NCBI RefSeq assembly: GCF_014117325.1
Contig: NZ_CP059732.1
Span: 2,617,001-2,681,000 of the forward strand
Source of the DNA: Spirosoma foliorum
GTDB taxonomy: Bacteria > Bacteroidota > Bacteroidia > Cytophagales > Spirosomataceae
Length of the DNA: 64,000 bases
Direction of reading: 5' to 3'
The notes under the pieces were generated by a model, which saw only the letters and a list, made by a program, of their open reading frames with translations, was not told the DNA's origin and searched no databases. The position numbers were made by a program, and so were the translations under genes. This document shows, in pieces, positions 1 to 7,823 of this stretch (positions within the stretch are counted from its first letter, which is position 1; each line of letters opens with the position of its first letter).

Positions 1-1
1 T

Positions 2-136
2 GAAAAGAAACACCAATGCACACCGGAAGAATTCATGCCATTACCCGGCGATCCTCCTAAAAAGCCAGAAGGCTTTGTCCCGCCACATGTATTCATCGAT
101 ATGATGAAACAGGCTTTTAGTAAGCCAGAAAATTAA
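2..136 (+). CDS. C-terminal end of a phage tail-region protein (partial)
   Basis: An open frame enters from the left edge and stops at 134-136, six bases before the tape measure start. The visible 44 residues are Pro/Lys rich and end with a short helix (FIDMMKQAFSKPEN). In many siphophages the gene just upstream of the tape measure is a tail assembly chaperone, so this could be the end of one. That is inferred from position only; no family is recognised. Confidence 0.6.
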   Translation, partial: EKKHQCTPEEFMPLPGDPPKKPEGFVPPHVFIDMMKQAFSKPEN

Positions 137-142
137 GTAGAA

Positions 143-2587
143 ATGGAACGCAATCTGTCGGTAAATATTGGGGCGGACCTGAGTGGACTAACACCGGGCA
201 TCAATTCAGCTCTCCGGCAGTTTGCGAATTTAGGCCAGTCCGCGCAACGAATGGGTGACCAGCTTGGCGCGGCTGTACAACGGGGATCTACCCAGGCAAT
301 TGCATCAATTCGGCAACTAGTATATACTAGCCAATCGGCCGGAAATCAGTTAAATAATTCATTCAATGCCCCGATAAACTCTCTGGTTAACCTAACCAAG
401 GGTTTTGTTTCGGCCCAGGCCGCACTAGCCCTGTTAAAGCAGGGATTAGTTGTTATCTCTGATTTTCAGCGCCTAGATGCTTCCTTAAGGGCTGTATCGA
501 CCTCTACACTTGATTTTGCAAGGGCTCAGGCTTTTTTGCGCACCGCTTCCGATAGGTATGGCCTTTCACTTGAAGCACTGTCTAAATCCTACGTTTCGTT
601 TAAAGCCAATACAAACGATACGATCTTAAAAGGGGCAGAGGCTGAGCGTATATTCCTATCAGTGGCCAAGGCCAGTGCAGCTTTACAATTAAGTACGGAA
701 GACACCACAGGCACACTACGAGCCTTTGGGCAAATGCTTAGTAAAGGCACCGTACAATCTGAAGAACTTAAAGGACAGGTCGGCGAGCGCCTATACAATG
801 CGTTTGGCTTAGCCGCCAAAGCAATGGGCGTAACCACAATGGAGCTTAACAAAATGCTCCAGTCGGGTGACGTATTGGCCGTCGACCTCCTGCCCAAATT
901 AGCTACCCAGATTGATAAAACGTTTGGGGTTTCTGCGGCAAATAATGTAGCCACCATGACAGGCGGTTTCACTCGTGCAACCGATCAGTTAAAATTATTT
1001 GTCAGCGAGTTCTCCAAGACCAAAGGGATAGATACCTTTTTTACAAAGGTCCTGAATGGCATTGCCGATACGGTAAAAGGGCTTCGCCGGAGTCAAACCG
1101 GAGCGTTTCAGTCCGAAATAGACGATTTTAATGGCTTGTCTGCTGGTGATAAAAAAGATCGCCTAAAAGAGCTTCAGGGTAAAATCGGCAAGGCACAGGT
1201 TAATTTAGATGGCCTTGCGTCTCAGGCTCCTAGTGACAATGTACTAAAGCGGGAAGCGGACCTGTCCAAGCGGCTGGATTTCATGAAACGTCTGTATGGG
1301 CAGATGTATTTCATCATTCAACAGGGCGAAAAACAGGCGGATGAAGCAGCTAGAAAGAATCAAGTTGGCTCTTCGGGCTTTGATATCGACAAGGCAAAGG
1401 ATCGGCAGGATGCGTTAGCCAAACAGATTCAAAACCTGGTTGGTGGCGGAAAGGCCGTTCCGGCTGCCGTTCGGGCTGAGTACGATAAGTTAACTGCTCA
1501 GATTGACCGCGCCACAGCCGCCACTAAGCGCCATACCATTGCGCAGGTCAGTAATGTTCCTGCTTTAACCAGTAATGAGCAAATCTTAAAGCGGCTCACC
1601 TTCGAGTTAAAACAGTACGGCGATACGGCGGATAATTCCAGAAGCAAGCAAAAGGCGTTGTTTGAGGAATTGGTCAAAGCCGATAAGGAGCGGGCCAATG
1701 CAAAGCCGGTTGACTTAGGGGGCAGGCTCAACACAATTGCTATCCCGAATCAAACAGAGGTAAAATCTAATGACTTCGGAAGTGGCACACTGGCGGGTAT
1801 GCTCAACATGTTTACGATGGTTCAGCAGAAAATGCAGGCCGTGTCCAACATGTGGAATGTGATCGCTAAAATCGGGAAAAGTGATGTTGGGGAGCCAAAG
1901 TTGCCAAACTTAGATAAAACACTGAAGTCTTTAACTGATGCCTTTAAGCCAATAAAAAAAGCTTTCGTTGATCTTAACAGAGATATATCAGAAGGGCTTA
2001 CCCGAGCGGCAGAAACCGCTTTGATTGGAATGGGTGAAGTTATCGGTGCGCTCATTTCCGGTACTGCTGGCATTGACCAACTACCTAAAATGCTATTAGG
2101 TGTCTTGGGTGGACTGCTAGAACAGTTAGGTCAAATGGCAATAACGGCAGGATTGGGGGTTGAGGCCATAAAGACGGCGCTAAAAAGCCTAAATGGATTT
2201 GTTGCTATTGCTGCTGGTGTCGCATTGATTGCTATTGGATCGTCCGTAAAGGCAGGCGTATCAAATCTAGGCAAAAGTGCTCCAGGCTATGAAGATGGTG
2301 GCTTTTTTACTGGAGAATCAACCATACGGGTAGCAGAAACCCACAAAGCTCGTGCAGGGGGTGGGGAATTTGTTGCACCCGTCCAGAAAGGGGCAGACTT
2401 GATCGGCGCTAGAATCCTAAAAGATATGGGTTCGCTAATGCCGTCCATGAAGGCCATGCCACATAATTATGATCCTGGTGGCCGTACAAAGGTAGATGTT
2501 CAGGTGACAGGCGACGCACGGATATCGGGCGGAGCGCTGCTGCTGGCCATCGAACTCGCTCAAAAACAAAAGAAAACATTCCGCTAA
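143..2587 (+). CDS. phage tail tape measure protein
   Basis: Sets tail length and is packed inside the tail tube. Residues about 70-260 match the conserved tape-measure N-terminal domain (a FGQMLSKGTVQSEELKGQVG-like core with RLYNAFGLAAKAMG). A long helical, Lys/Gln-rich middle follows. A hydrophobic Gly/Ala/Ile/Leu-rich stretch lies around residues 640-725, typical of the membrane-active part of tape measures. The C-terminus has the common G-Y-E-D-G-G-F-F-T-G segment and an AGGGEFVAP block. At 814 residues it implies a tail of roughly 120 nm if the usual 1.5 Å per residue holds. It is the best evidence for a long-tailed prophage. The stop overlaps the next start (taATG). Confidence 0.95.
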   Translation: MERNLSVNIGADLSGLTPGINSALRQFANLGQSAQRMGDQLGAAVQRGSTQAIASIRQLVYTSQSAGNQLNNSFNAPINSLVNLTKGFVSAQAALALLKQGLVVISDFQRLDASLRAVSTSTLDFARAQAFLRTASDRYGLSLEALSKSYVSFKANTNDTILKGAEAERIFLSVAKASAALQLSTEDTTGTLRAFGQMLSKGTVQSEELKGQVGERLYNAFGLAAKAMGVTTMELNKMLQSGDVLAVDLLPKLATQIDKTFGVSAANNVATMTGGFTRATDQLKLFVSEFSKTKGIDTFFTKVLNGIADTVKGLRRSQTGAFQSEIDDFNGLSAGDKKDRLKELQGKIGKAQVNLDGLASQAPSDNVLKREADLSKRLDFMKRLYGQMYFIIQQGEKQADEAARKNQVGSSGFDIDKAKDRQDALAKQIQNLVGGGKAVPAAVRAEYDKLTAQIDRATAATKRHTIAQVSNVPALTSNEQILKRLTFELKQYGDTADNSRSKQKALFEELVKADKERANAKPVDLGGRLNTIAIPNQTEVKSNDFGSGTLAGMLNMFTMVQQKMQAVSNMWNVIAKIGKSDVGEPKLPNLDKTLKSLTDAFKPIKKAFVDLNRDISEGLTRAAETALIGMGEVIGALISGTAGIDQLPKMLLGVLGGLLEQLGQMAITAGLGVEAIKTALKSLNGFVAIAAGVALIAIGSSVKAGVSNLGKSAPGYEDGGFFTGESTIRVAETHKARAGGGEFVAPVQKGADLIGARILKDMGSLMPSMKAMPHNYDPGGRTKVDVQVTGDARISGGALLLAIELAQKQKKTFR

Positions 2588-2817
2588 TGTTCACACGCGA
2601 AGAAGCCAATATCCTAAAGCCATCCGGGTTTGCGGCTCATGTACAAAAGTTACGTGAGCACGGCATGACGCATGTTAAGGCTTACGAGGAAACAGAAAAG
2701 ATTCATGAACGCGTAGATGATAAACACGAACGGGCCTACACCGATTTCGTGTCCTACATGCGACAATTCACCAAGAACAACGCCAAGCGCAAGGTCGCGG
2801 GGTGTGTAGGGGCATAA
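2587..2817 (+). CDS. small hypothetical phage protein after the tape measure
   Basis: A 76-residue charged protein whose ATG overlaps the tape measure stop codon, so it is probably translationally coupled. It has an N-terminal MFTREEANIL segment followed by a His/Lys/Glu-rich helix; no membrane segment. Function unknown. It closes the first late transcription block, with a terminator about 20 bases after the stop. Confidence 0.75.
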   Translation: MFTREEANILKPSGFAAHVQKLREHGMTHVKAYEETEKIHERVDDKHERAYTDFVSYMRQFTKNNAKRKVAGCVGA

Positions 2818-2835
2818 TTAGGTTGGTTTGGCAAG

Positions 2836-2864
2836 GAGCCGGGGCACTTGCTTCGGCTTTTTTG
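2836..2864 (+). terminator. Rho-independent terminator of the tape measure block
   Basis: AGCCG and CGGCT arms (2837-2841, 2854-2858) are followed by a run of Ts, 20 bases past the stop at 2817. It separates the late genes from the leftward cassette. Confidence 0.7.
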
Positions 2865-2993
2865 TTTATATTTGTATGTGCACAAGCGTACATTGACCGT
2901 GGCCGGGCGGTATACAAAGCGGGCGAGCGCGTAATAACTTAATTGATTGCAAACAGTTGAGGTAAAGGCAATCAACCTTCTGGCGGATATTAA

Positions 2994-3026
2994 ATAAAGC
3001 CCCTTCCATCCCGGTTGGGGCTTTAT
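2994..3026. terminator. symmetrical hairpin, possible bidirectional terminator
   Basis: Ten-base perfect arms ATAAAGCCCC (2994-3003) and GGGGCTTTAT (3017-3026) with a 13-base loop. The A/T ends of both arms would give a U-rich tract in either direction, so it could stop transcription from both sides between convergent units. The 130 bases before it contain no gene I can support. Confidence 0.6.
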
Positions 3027-3030
3027 ATTG

Positions 3031-3066
3031 CACAAAAAAAACGCCCAAGCCATCAGCCTGGGCGTT
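3031..3066 (-). terminator. terminator of the Ter cassette
   Basis: AACGCCCA (3040-3047) and TGGGCGTT (3059-3066) form the stem. On the minus strand the stem is followed by eight Ts (plus strand A-run 3033-3040). It sits 23 bases beyond the TerC-like stop, so it ends the leftward cassette. Confidence 0.85.
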
Positions 3067-3088
3067 CAAATCAAAGTACTACTATTGA

Positions 3089-3808
3089 CTAGTGGGCGAC
3101 TCGTTGTTTACCACTAAACCAACTAGCAATAACCGGATAGGCGAATAAACCCACAATCAATACTGAGAATATGGCATCGGTAGCGTGGCCCTCCAGAATG
3201 GAAAGCAGCCAAACAATGTCAAAGCCATCAGCAATACCTGACACGCCGATCTTTATGCCAAGTACAATCACCACATAGAACGCCATTTTCTCAACCTGAG
3301 GGTAACGTTCTAGGAGAATTGAGAATATTTTTGAGGCAAATCGCATGGCTAGAATGCCAATCGCTATACCCGTAAATATCACCCAGAAATTAGAGGACAT
3401 TGATACAACAGCAACAAGGTTATCCAGGCTAAATACTATATCCATTACCTCAACCGATAAGACGGTAAACCAGAATTTACCCATTCGCTTCTCCAGAAAG
3501 GATAGCCAGCTTACATTTCCTTCTTCGGGTGAATCAATGACTGGTGTAAGTCCTGTATAACCGAGTCGCATTAGATATAGTCCACCCAATATTTTAAGTG
3601 GCCAGAAATGAATCACCCAAGCCACAATAAACAGCGACAATCCCCGAAAGATCATAGCTCCGAGCAAACCATAATACCGCGCCTTTTCTCGCTCCTCTGA
3701 CTTTAAGTCTTTTACGATGAGGGCGATCACGCTGGCATTGTCTAGCGATAAGCTACACTCCAAAAGGGCAATATTTAACAGGGTTAATAGTAGTCCGATG
3801 ATTTCCAT
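3089..3808 (-). CDS. TerC-family integral membrane protein
   Basis: A 239-residue polytopic membrane protein with about seven hydrophobic segments. It carries the two acidic membrane motifs of the TerC family, LSLDNAS near residue 21 and FSLDNLV near residue 126. These intramembrane Asp/Asn residues are thought to bind or move divalent metal (Mn2+ or similar). It is the last gene of the leftward cassette; its ATG shares one base with the stop of the PRTase gene (TAATG). With TerD, HAD and PRTase upstream it is the membrane part of a Ter-type stress system. The metal substrate cannot be told from sequence. Confidence 0.9.
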   Translation of the reverse strand: MEIIGLLLTLLNIALLECSLSLDNASVIALIVKDLKSEEREKARYYGLLGAMIFRGLSLFIVAWVIHFWPLKILGGLYLMRLGYTGLTPVIDSPEEGNVSWLSFLEKRMGKFWFTVLSVEVMDIVFSLDNLVAVVSMSSNFWVIFTGIAIGILAMRFASKIFSILLERYPQVEKMAFYVVIVLGIKIGVSGIADGFDIVWLLSILEGHATDAIFSVLIVGLFAYPVIASWFSGKQRVAH

Positions 3809-4620
3809 TAGATACAGGTTGATAGTTGAATGAAATTGGTTTGATAAGCCGGTACGCAGTAGTAGCCCTCACCCAGACAACTGTAGTACAGTTCCTCTCG
3901 CAATGGTTTGGGCATGGCGTGTAGGGCTATCAAAAATTCAGGTGCAGGTTGACCCATCAGATACTTAATCGGTCGGACAATCAGATTATAATGAGCCCCT
4001 TCCTGCTCCATAACCGACAATAGGTTTTGGGGGCTCTTAATAGCGTGTAGGTTTAGATACGCTTCAATATCAGCCCCTACCGAATCACCCAGCAATTCAG
4101 CATAGTACAGGAACATGCAGTTGTTGGTCAGCTTCTCGGCCTGTATTAACTCAATCAATTTATCTTCGTGCGTACCTGTGATACGTATATCATCCAAAAA
4201 CAACAGGACTTTACCCTTGATGAATTTCTTGTTGAGGTAAAACGTATCGTTACTGATCAATGATTTACGTTTCTCTTTGCTCAAGAAACCATAGTCGTTC
4301 ACGTACGTTACCCGCCGATGAATCACACTGGTTTCAACGTGTTGACCGTTAGCGTTTACCAGCAAGCGGTTTAGCTTATGGACAAAATGATTCGCCATAA
4401 TTGACGCGGCATTCTGAACGAAATTGTAGGGCGATGCAAAGACGACTACTTTATTCGACAGCAGCAAGTCAGCGTGTTTGTCGAAGAACTTTTGGGCCAG
4501 TTCATAGCCAAATTGTTTAGCCAGTTCGTTTGACCCGAACTTAAACCTGCTGTATTGGTCAGGACAAAACGGTATATCGTTCTGAGTCGTAAAGTAGTGG
4601 GCAGCGAATCGATTATACAT
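3808..4620 (-). CDS. phosphoribosyltransferase-fold protein of the Ter cassette
   Basis: The 270-residue protein has a PRPP-binding signature, VLLFLDDIRITGT, near residues 133-145, the hallmark of type I PRTases. Ter-associated PRTases are predicted to act with a HAD phosphatase in making a nucleoside-like metabolite; this is a published prediction from gene neighbourhoods rather than a shown reaction. The gene overlaps the HAD gene by 8 bases and abuts the TerC gene, so the four genes form one unit. The predicted ATP-grasp and citrate-lyase-like partners of larger Ter clusters are absent, so this is a minimal version. Confidence 0.8.
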   Translation of the reverse strand: MYNRFAAHYFTTQNDIPFCPDQYSRFKFGSNELAKQFGYELAQKFFDKHADLLLSNKVVVFASPYNFVQNAASIMANHFVHKLNRLLVNANGQHVETSVIHRRVTYVNDYGFLSKEKRKSLISNDTFYLNKKFIKGKVLLFLDDIRITGTHEDKLIELIQAEKLTNNCMFLYYAELLGDSVGADIEAYLNLHAIKSPQNLLSVMEQEGAHYNLIVRPIKYLMGQPAPEFLIALHAMPKPLREELYYSCLGEGYYCVPAYQTNFIQLSTCI

Positions 4621-5323
4621 TAGCTTCGTGGCTGATTTTGGTCATTAGATCGGAAATGGTAAACGTGCCATCATTTATCAGGAAAGCATCCAGTCCAGCC
4701 GCCATTGGTCCGGCAACATCAGTTATTAGATTATCACCAATGTGTAGAATTTGCTTTCTATTAATACCTCTAAATCGAAACACATTATCTGCCTTTCCGT
4801 AAACCTCTCCAAAGAATCCAGCGTGTGGTTTTGCATAGTGAATCTCATCAGAGAAAACCATGAAATTGAACTCAATATCTAATGGCTCTAAGCAAACATT
4901 TCGCAATAATGAACCTGGAATAAAACCCGTATTCGAACCAATACTTATCCCATAACTCAGACCTGATAACTCCTTAAGTACATGAAGTGTGTCTGGACTA
5001 TATAGAGTTGGAGGGTGCTTTTGAAATAACTCGGCAAAGGCCTCACCCATACTCAACAAATCACCGCTAGTAGCCTGATGGTAACCCAATTCATAAGCTA
5101 CCATTCCGTAGAGTTGAACCGGTGCGTAGGAATAGCCTGTACGGTCAATCAGCCAATCAATTCGCCAATCAACGGATTTATAGGCGTCATGCACCTCACT
5201 GGCGGATAGACCGTTTAGGTTGAACTTACTTTCGGCCAAATACTTATTTCGAGCCTCCCCATAGGCTGGATTGGCTCGAAATAACGTGTTCCAGAAATCG
5301 AAACTGATTTGCTTAATGGCCAT
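4613..5323 (-). CDS. HAD-superfamily hydrolase of the Ter cassette
   Basis: At 236 residues it has HAD motif I as FDFWNTLF (residues 8-15; the first Asp is the expected nucleophile, the second acidic position is replaced by Trp-Asn as in several FWNTL-type HADs). Motif III/IV appears as HIGDNLITDVAG near residue 195. It probably dephosphorylates the product of the neighbouring PRTase; that link is inferred from context. It starts 6 bases after the TerD stop and overlaps the PRTase gene. Confidence 0.85.
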   Translation of the reverse strand: MAIKQISFDFWNTLFRANPAYGEARNKYLAESKFNLNGLSASEVHDAYKSVDWRIDWLIDRTGYSYAPVQLYGMVAYELGYHQATSGDLLSMGEAFAELFQKHPPTLYSPDTLHVLKELSGLSYGISIGSNTGFIPGSLLRNVCLEPLDIEFNFMVFSDEIHYAKPHAGFFGEVYGKADNVFRFRGINRKQILHIGDNLITDVAGPMAAGLDAFLINDGTFTISDLMTKISHEANV

Positions 5324-5329
5324 TAGCTC

Positions 5330-5899
5330 CTATCGGTATTGAGCGGCTATTTGATTAATATCTCCATTTGACGGAAAGCTTTCAGATTGAAACTTCCATT
5401 CGCCGTTGTGTTTGTACATTTTTCCGAGTACAAAGCCAGTTGCCGAACCGCCATCCTCAGACAAGTCGTAGCGCATTAACTCCTGTTTGCTATCCGCGTC
5501 ATACAGTCGAATGAATGCGTTTTTTACCATGCCGAAACGTTGGCGCTTCTGTTCAGCCTGATAGATGTTGACCCCTAAAATGATTGCTTCAACATTGTCG
5601 GGAAGCTCAGAAAGCTTAATGTTAATTGTCTCGTCGTCACCATCCCCTGCGCCAGTTAGATTGTCGCCTGAGTGCTTTATTTTCCCGCCTAAAATGCTTT
5701 TGTTTCCAAAGAACAATACATCATTATTACTGGCCAGCTTAAAGTTTGCCGTTAAAGCAAACGCAAAGGCGTCTAAATCATAACTTGATGCACCGCCTGA
5801 AACGTCCCACCCCATGCCGACGTTTACGTTTTTCAACCCCGGATTCCCTTTTGTCAAATCAACCTTCTCGTCTTTGACGAGCATCAGACCTTGTTCCAT
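5330..5899 (-). CDS. terD: TerD-family stress protein
   Basis: The 189-residue length is standard for TerD/TerE proteins. It opens with the family segment (L-x-K-G-N-P-G-L) and has GMGWDVSGG plus the acidic loops YDLDAFAF and GAGDGDDE that in relatives bind Ca2+. NVGMGWD and SELPDNVEAIILGVNIYQA are further family signatures. It is the first gene of the leftward cassette and lies 33 bases from the operator array. It is carried inside a prophage late region, so it is a moron gene expected to be expressed in the lysogen, giving tellurite, oxidative or phage-exclusion related protection. Confidence 0.92.
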   Translation of the reverse strand: MEQGLMLVKDEKVDLTKGNPGLKNVNVGMGWDVSGGASSYDLDAFAFALTANFKLASNNDVLFFGNKSILGGKIKHSGDNLTGAGDGDDETINIKLSELPDNVEAIILGVNIYQAEQKRQRFGMVKNAFIRLYDADSKQELMRYDLSEDGGSATGFVLGKMYKHNGEWKFQSESFPSNGDINQIAAQYR

Positions 5900-5932
5900 T
5901 GCTGTTTTGATTTTGTGAATTACTAAATCAAA

Positions 5933-6008
5933 ATTGTGTAATATATTTCACAATAACAAACAATAATGTGTAATATATTTCATAGTATTGTGTAAAATAT
6001 TACAGACA
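5933..6008. promoter_or_regulatory. three copies of a 22-bp palindromic operator between terD and its regulator
   Basis: Copy 1 (5933-5954) is a near-perfect palindrome with outer arms ATTGTG and CACAAT around an AATATATT core. Copy 2 (5965-5986) and copy 3 (5987-6008) are directly abutted degenerate copies, reading AATGTG...CATAGT and ATTGTG...TACAGA. They fill the space between the divergent terD and HTH genes, and copy 3 ends 4 bases before the regulator ATG. The layout predicts binding of the 6013 protein and co-repression of both directions. Confidence 0.8.
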
Positions 6009-6012
6009 GGGT

Positions 6013-6357
6013 ATGTTTACGGGAAAGAGACTAAGGGTGACGAAAGTATTAGGAGAGGTGAAGGGCTTTTGGCTTCGGGATGTTATCGAAGCCCTTGGGC
6101 TGTCTATATCCGATGCAGCCAGGGGAATGGGACTAAATCATGCCAAGCGACTTTATCAGCACATGAATGATGAGAGTCATTTAGGAGCTGGCCATCTAAG
6201 TGCGTTCAAGAAAAACAACCCTAATGTAAATTTGAATTACGTTCTGAGTGGCGAACCTCCGATTTTGCTTCTACCTGAACAAATGAAAGACATTGCACTC
6301 TACAGGGCGACTTTGAGCGATATTCGGAATAAGGCTAATGAAGGCTTGGGTGAATAA
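6013..6357 (+). CDS. small HTH regulator, likely repressor of the Ter cassette
   Basis: The 114-residue protein has a HTH-like stretch (ISDAARGMGLNHAKRLYQHM, about residues 32-51) followed by N-x-N-L-N-Y-V-L-S-G-E-P-P, the end signature of phage-type repressor domains (NxNYLLTGEGPM-like). There is no peptidase domain, so it would not self-cleave. It is divergent from terD with operators between, and a strong terminator follows at once, so it is a single-gene unit. It could instead be a general phage regulator, but position favours a local role. Confidence 0.75.
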   Translation: MFTGKRLRVTKVLGEVKGFWLRDVIEALGLSISDAARGMGLNHAKRLYQHMNDESHLGAGHLSAFKKNNPNVNLNYVLSGEPPILLLPEQMKDIALYRATLSDIRNKANEGLGE

Positions 6358-6369
6358 TAGAAACCATCT

Positions 6370-6395
6370 AGCCCCGCCCACAACGGGGCTTTTTC
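6370..6395 (+). terminator. Rho-independent terminator of the regulator gene
   Basis: AGCCCCG (6370-6376) and CGGGGCT (6384-6390) arms with a 7-base loop, followed by TTTTT, 12 bases past the stop. Confidence 0.9.
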
Positions 6396-6484
6396 ATGCC
6401 CATACCTACCGTTTACTAAAGTGAATTTGAGTATTTGCTGAAATTGTAGTGCTTTGGTGGAAAACTCACCTAAAACTTCCCACC

Positions 6485-7339
6485 GTGAAGCACATATCCC
6501 TTTCTGTTGCGTTTTTCGCAATCCTAACTTGCAATTGCATCAACTCGATTGCTCAAGACATTTTAAAGTTTAAGAATGGCGATGAGTTAAAAGTAAAGGT
6601 TCAGGAGATAACCCCCGCCGAAATCAAGTATAAGCGCTTCGATAATCCGAATGGGCCGATGATTACAATTCTAAAAAGCACCGCCACCTCTATTCAATAC
6701 GAAAATGGAGTGGTGGAAAAAATAATACAAGACTCCCCAGGTGCTTCGTATGTCGACCCAACTATAACCGCCGATGTCTCACATCCCGGAAGTTTTGATA
6801 TAGGCGACATAATTGCTACCGACTATTTTGGCGTAATGTGTCAAGGCAAAGTAATTGAAGTCAATAAAAGAAGGGCAAAGGCTGTTATTGACCTAAATAA
6901 AAACGGAACCAACATAAAGGTCAATCGTGCATTTAGTAATATGATCCTTGTAAAAAAGGCAGAAGAGGTTGGATCGCCAACGGGAAACAGCAACTCAGAA
7001 GCTTCAATTTATCAGAACAATGCAGACTTGTTGCGAGGTCAGGTTGACGCCAATAGATATTACAAAGGCTATACTGGCGCAGGAACGGGTACATTTTTCA
7101 CTTCCTTTTTATTTGGACCCATTATTGGTCTTATTCCTGCTGCGGCATGTTCATCAACCCCGCCGACGCCGGAACGGCTAGGTATGCCAAACGTTAGACT
7201 CGCACAAAATCCTAATTACGTTGCCGGATACACTCAGGAGGCACGGCGTATAAAGTCGAAAAAGGTCTGGAGTAATTTCGGCATTGGTTCTGGACTTGCG
7301 ATCGCATTAAGTGTAGCCTTACTGTCCTCCCATCGTTAA
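6485..7339 (+). CDS. exported protein of unknown function carried by the prophage
   Basis: I choose the GTG at 6485 because the frame then begins with a clean signal peptide (VKHISLSVAFFAI...) ending at SIAQ before DILKFKNGDE; an ATG at 6449 would add 12 unlikely residues. The next part resembles the Bacteroidota pattern ILKFKNGDELKVKVQEITPAEIKYK, found in exported proteins responding to 'KNGDEIxAKVxEI'. Two hydrophobic stretches lie near residues 200-218 and 265-280, with Cys-Ser-Ser near the first. It is flanked by terminators on both sides, so it is an independent cargo (moron) gene. Function unknown. Confidence 0.75.
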   Translation: MKHISLSVAFFAILTCNCINSIAQDILKFKNGDELKVKVQEITPAEIKYKRFDNPNGPMITILKSTATSIQYENGVVEKIIQDSPGASYVDPTITADVSHPGSFDIGDIIATDYFGVMCQGKVIEVNKRRAKAVIDLNKNGTNIKVNRAFSNMILVKKAEEVGSPTGNSNSEASIYQNNADLLRGQVDANRYYKGYTGAGTGTFFTSFLFGPIIGLIPAAACSSTPPTPERLGMPNVRLAQNPNYVAGYTQEARRIKSKKVWSNFGIGSGLAIALSVALLSSHR

Positions 7340-7366
7340 TGTACGATTAGCGTATATTCTACCTCT

Positions 7367-7394
7367 ACCCACCCTAAAAAGTGGGTATTTTTTT
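7367..7394 (+). terminator. Rho-independent terminator
   Basis: ACCCAC (7367-7372) and GTGGGT (7381-7386) arms followed by A then seven Ts, 27 bases past the 7339 stop. It isolates the cargo gene from the tail genes. Confidence 0.85.
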
Positions 7395-7485
7395 GTCTAT
7401 ACCCTCGCCAAAAGGCGATTAAATCCACCAATTCTACGTGGGAAATTTGGGCTAACACCGCTTTTTAGCGCGGTATGCTCCCAAA

Positions 7486-7704
7486 GTGGCCCTAGCAGTT
7501 CAATATCAATACTCTTTCTTTGAAGCGTATACCGATTCGGTAGGACTAACGCCTGCCCGTTTTCGGCTAAGCTTTCTGCGCGAAGGGTATACGGGTAGTA
7601 TCATCGAACTGCTCCCCACCGATTCTCCCGCAGCCTTATCAACAGAGGACGAAAAAGACGATTTTTTCGACCCCATTCTTCCCAGAAGTACGACTTCTCA
7701 CTAG
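7486..7704 (+). CDS. tail-tip protein, N-terminal part (frameshifted)
   Basis: It starts at a GTG (7486). The 72 residues (YQYSFFEAYTDSVGLTPARF..EDEKDDFFDPILP) match the start of a common Bacteroidota phage tail protein in which an early beta domain ends in a DDF-x-x-P-I-x-P segment. After DPILP the frame runs into nonsense and stops at 7702-7704, while the other frame continues with QKYDFSLACQDYW, exactly the expected continuation. A single missing base near 7681-7684 joins the two. A TTTTTTC heptamer at 7662-7668 is in the right phase for -1 slippage but would replace the DPILP residues. Confidence 0.7.
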   Translation: MALAVQYQYSFFEAYTDSVGLTPARFRLSFLREGYTGSIIELLPTDSPAALSTEDEKDDFFDPILPRSTTSH

Positions 7705-7823
7705 CCTGCCAGGATTATTGGGAGGCATCGGGCTTCTATGTTACCTCCGACCGGGAATTACAAATCCATATCGAGGTCGACTACGCAGGGGGCACCAACT
7801 ACCAGACCTTACGCAAGGGCTGG

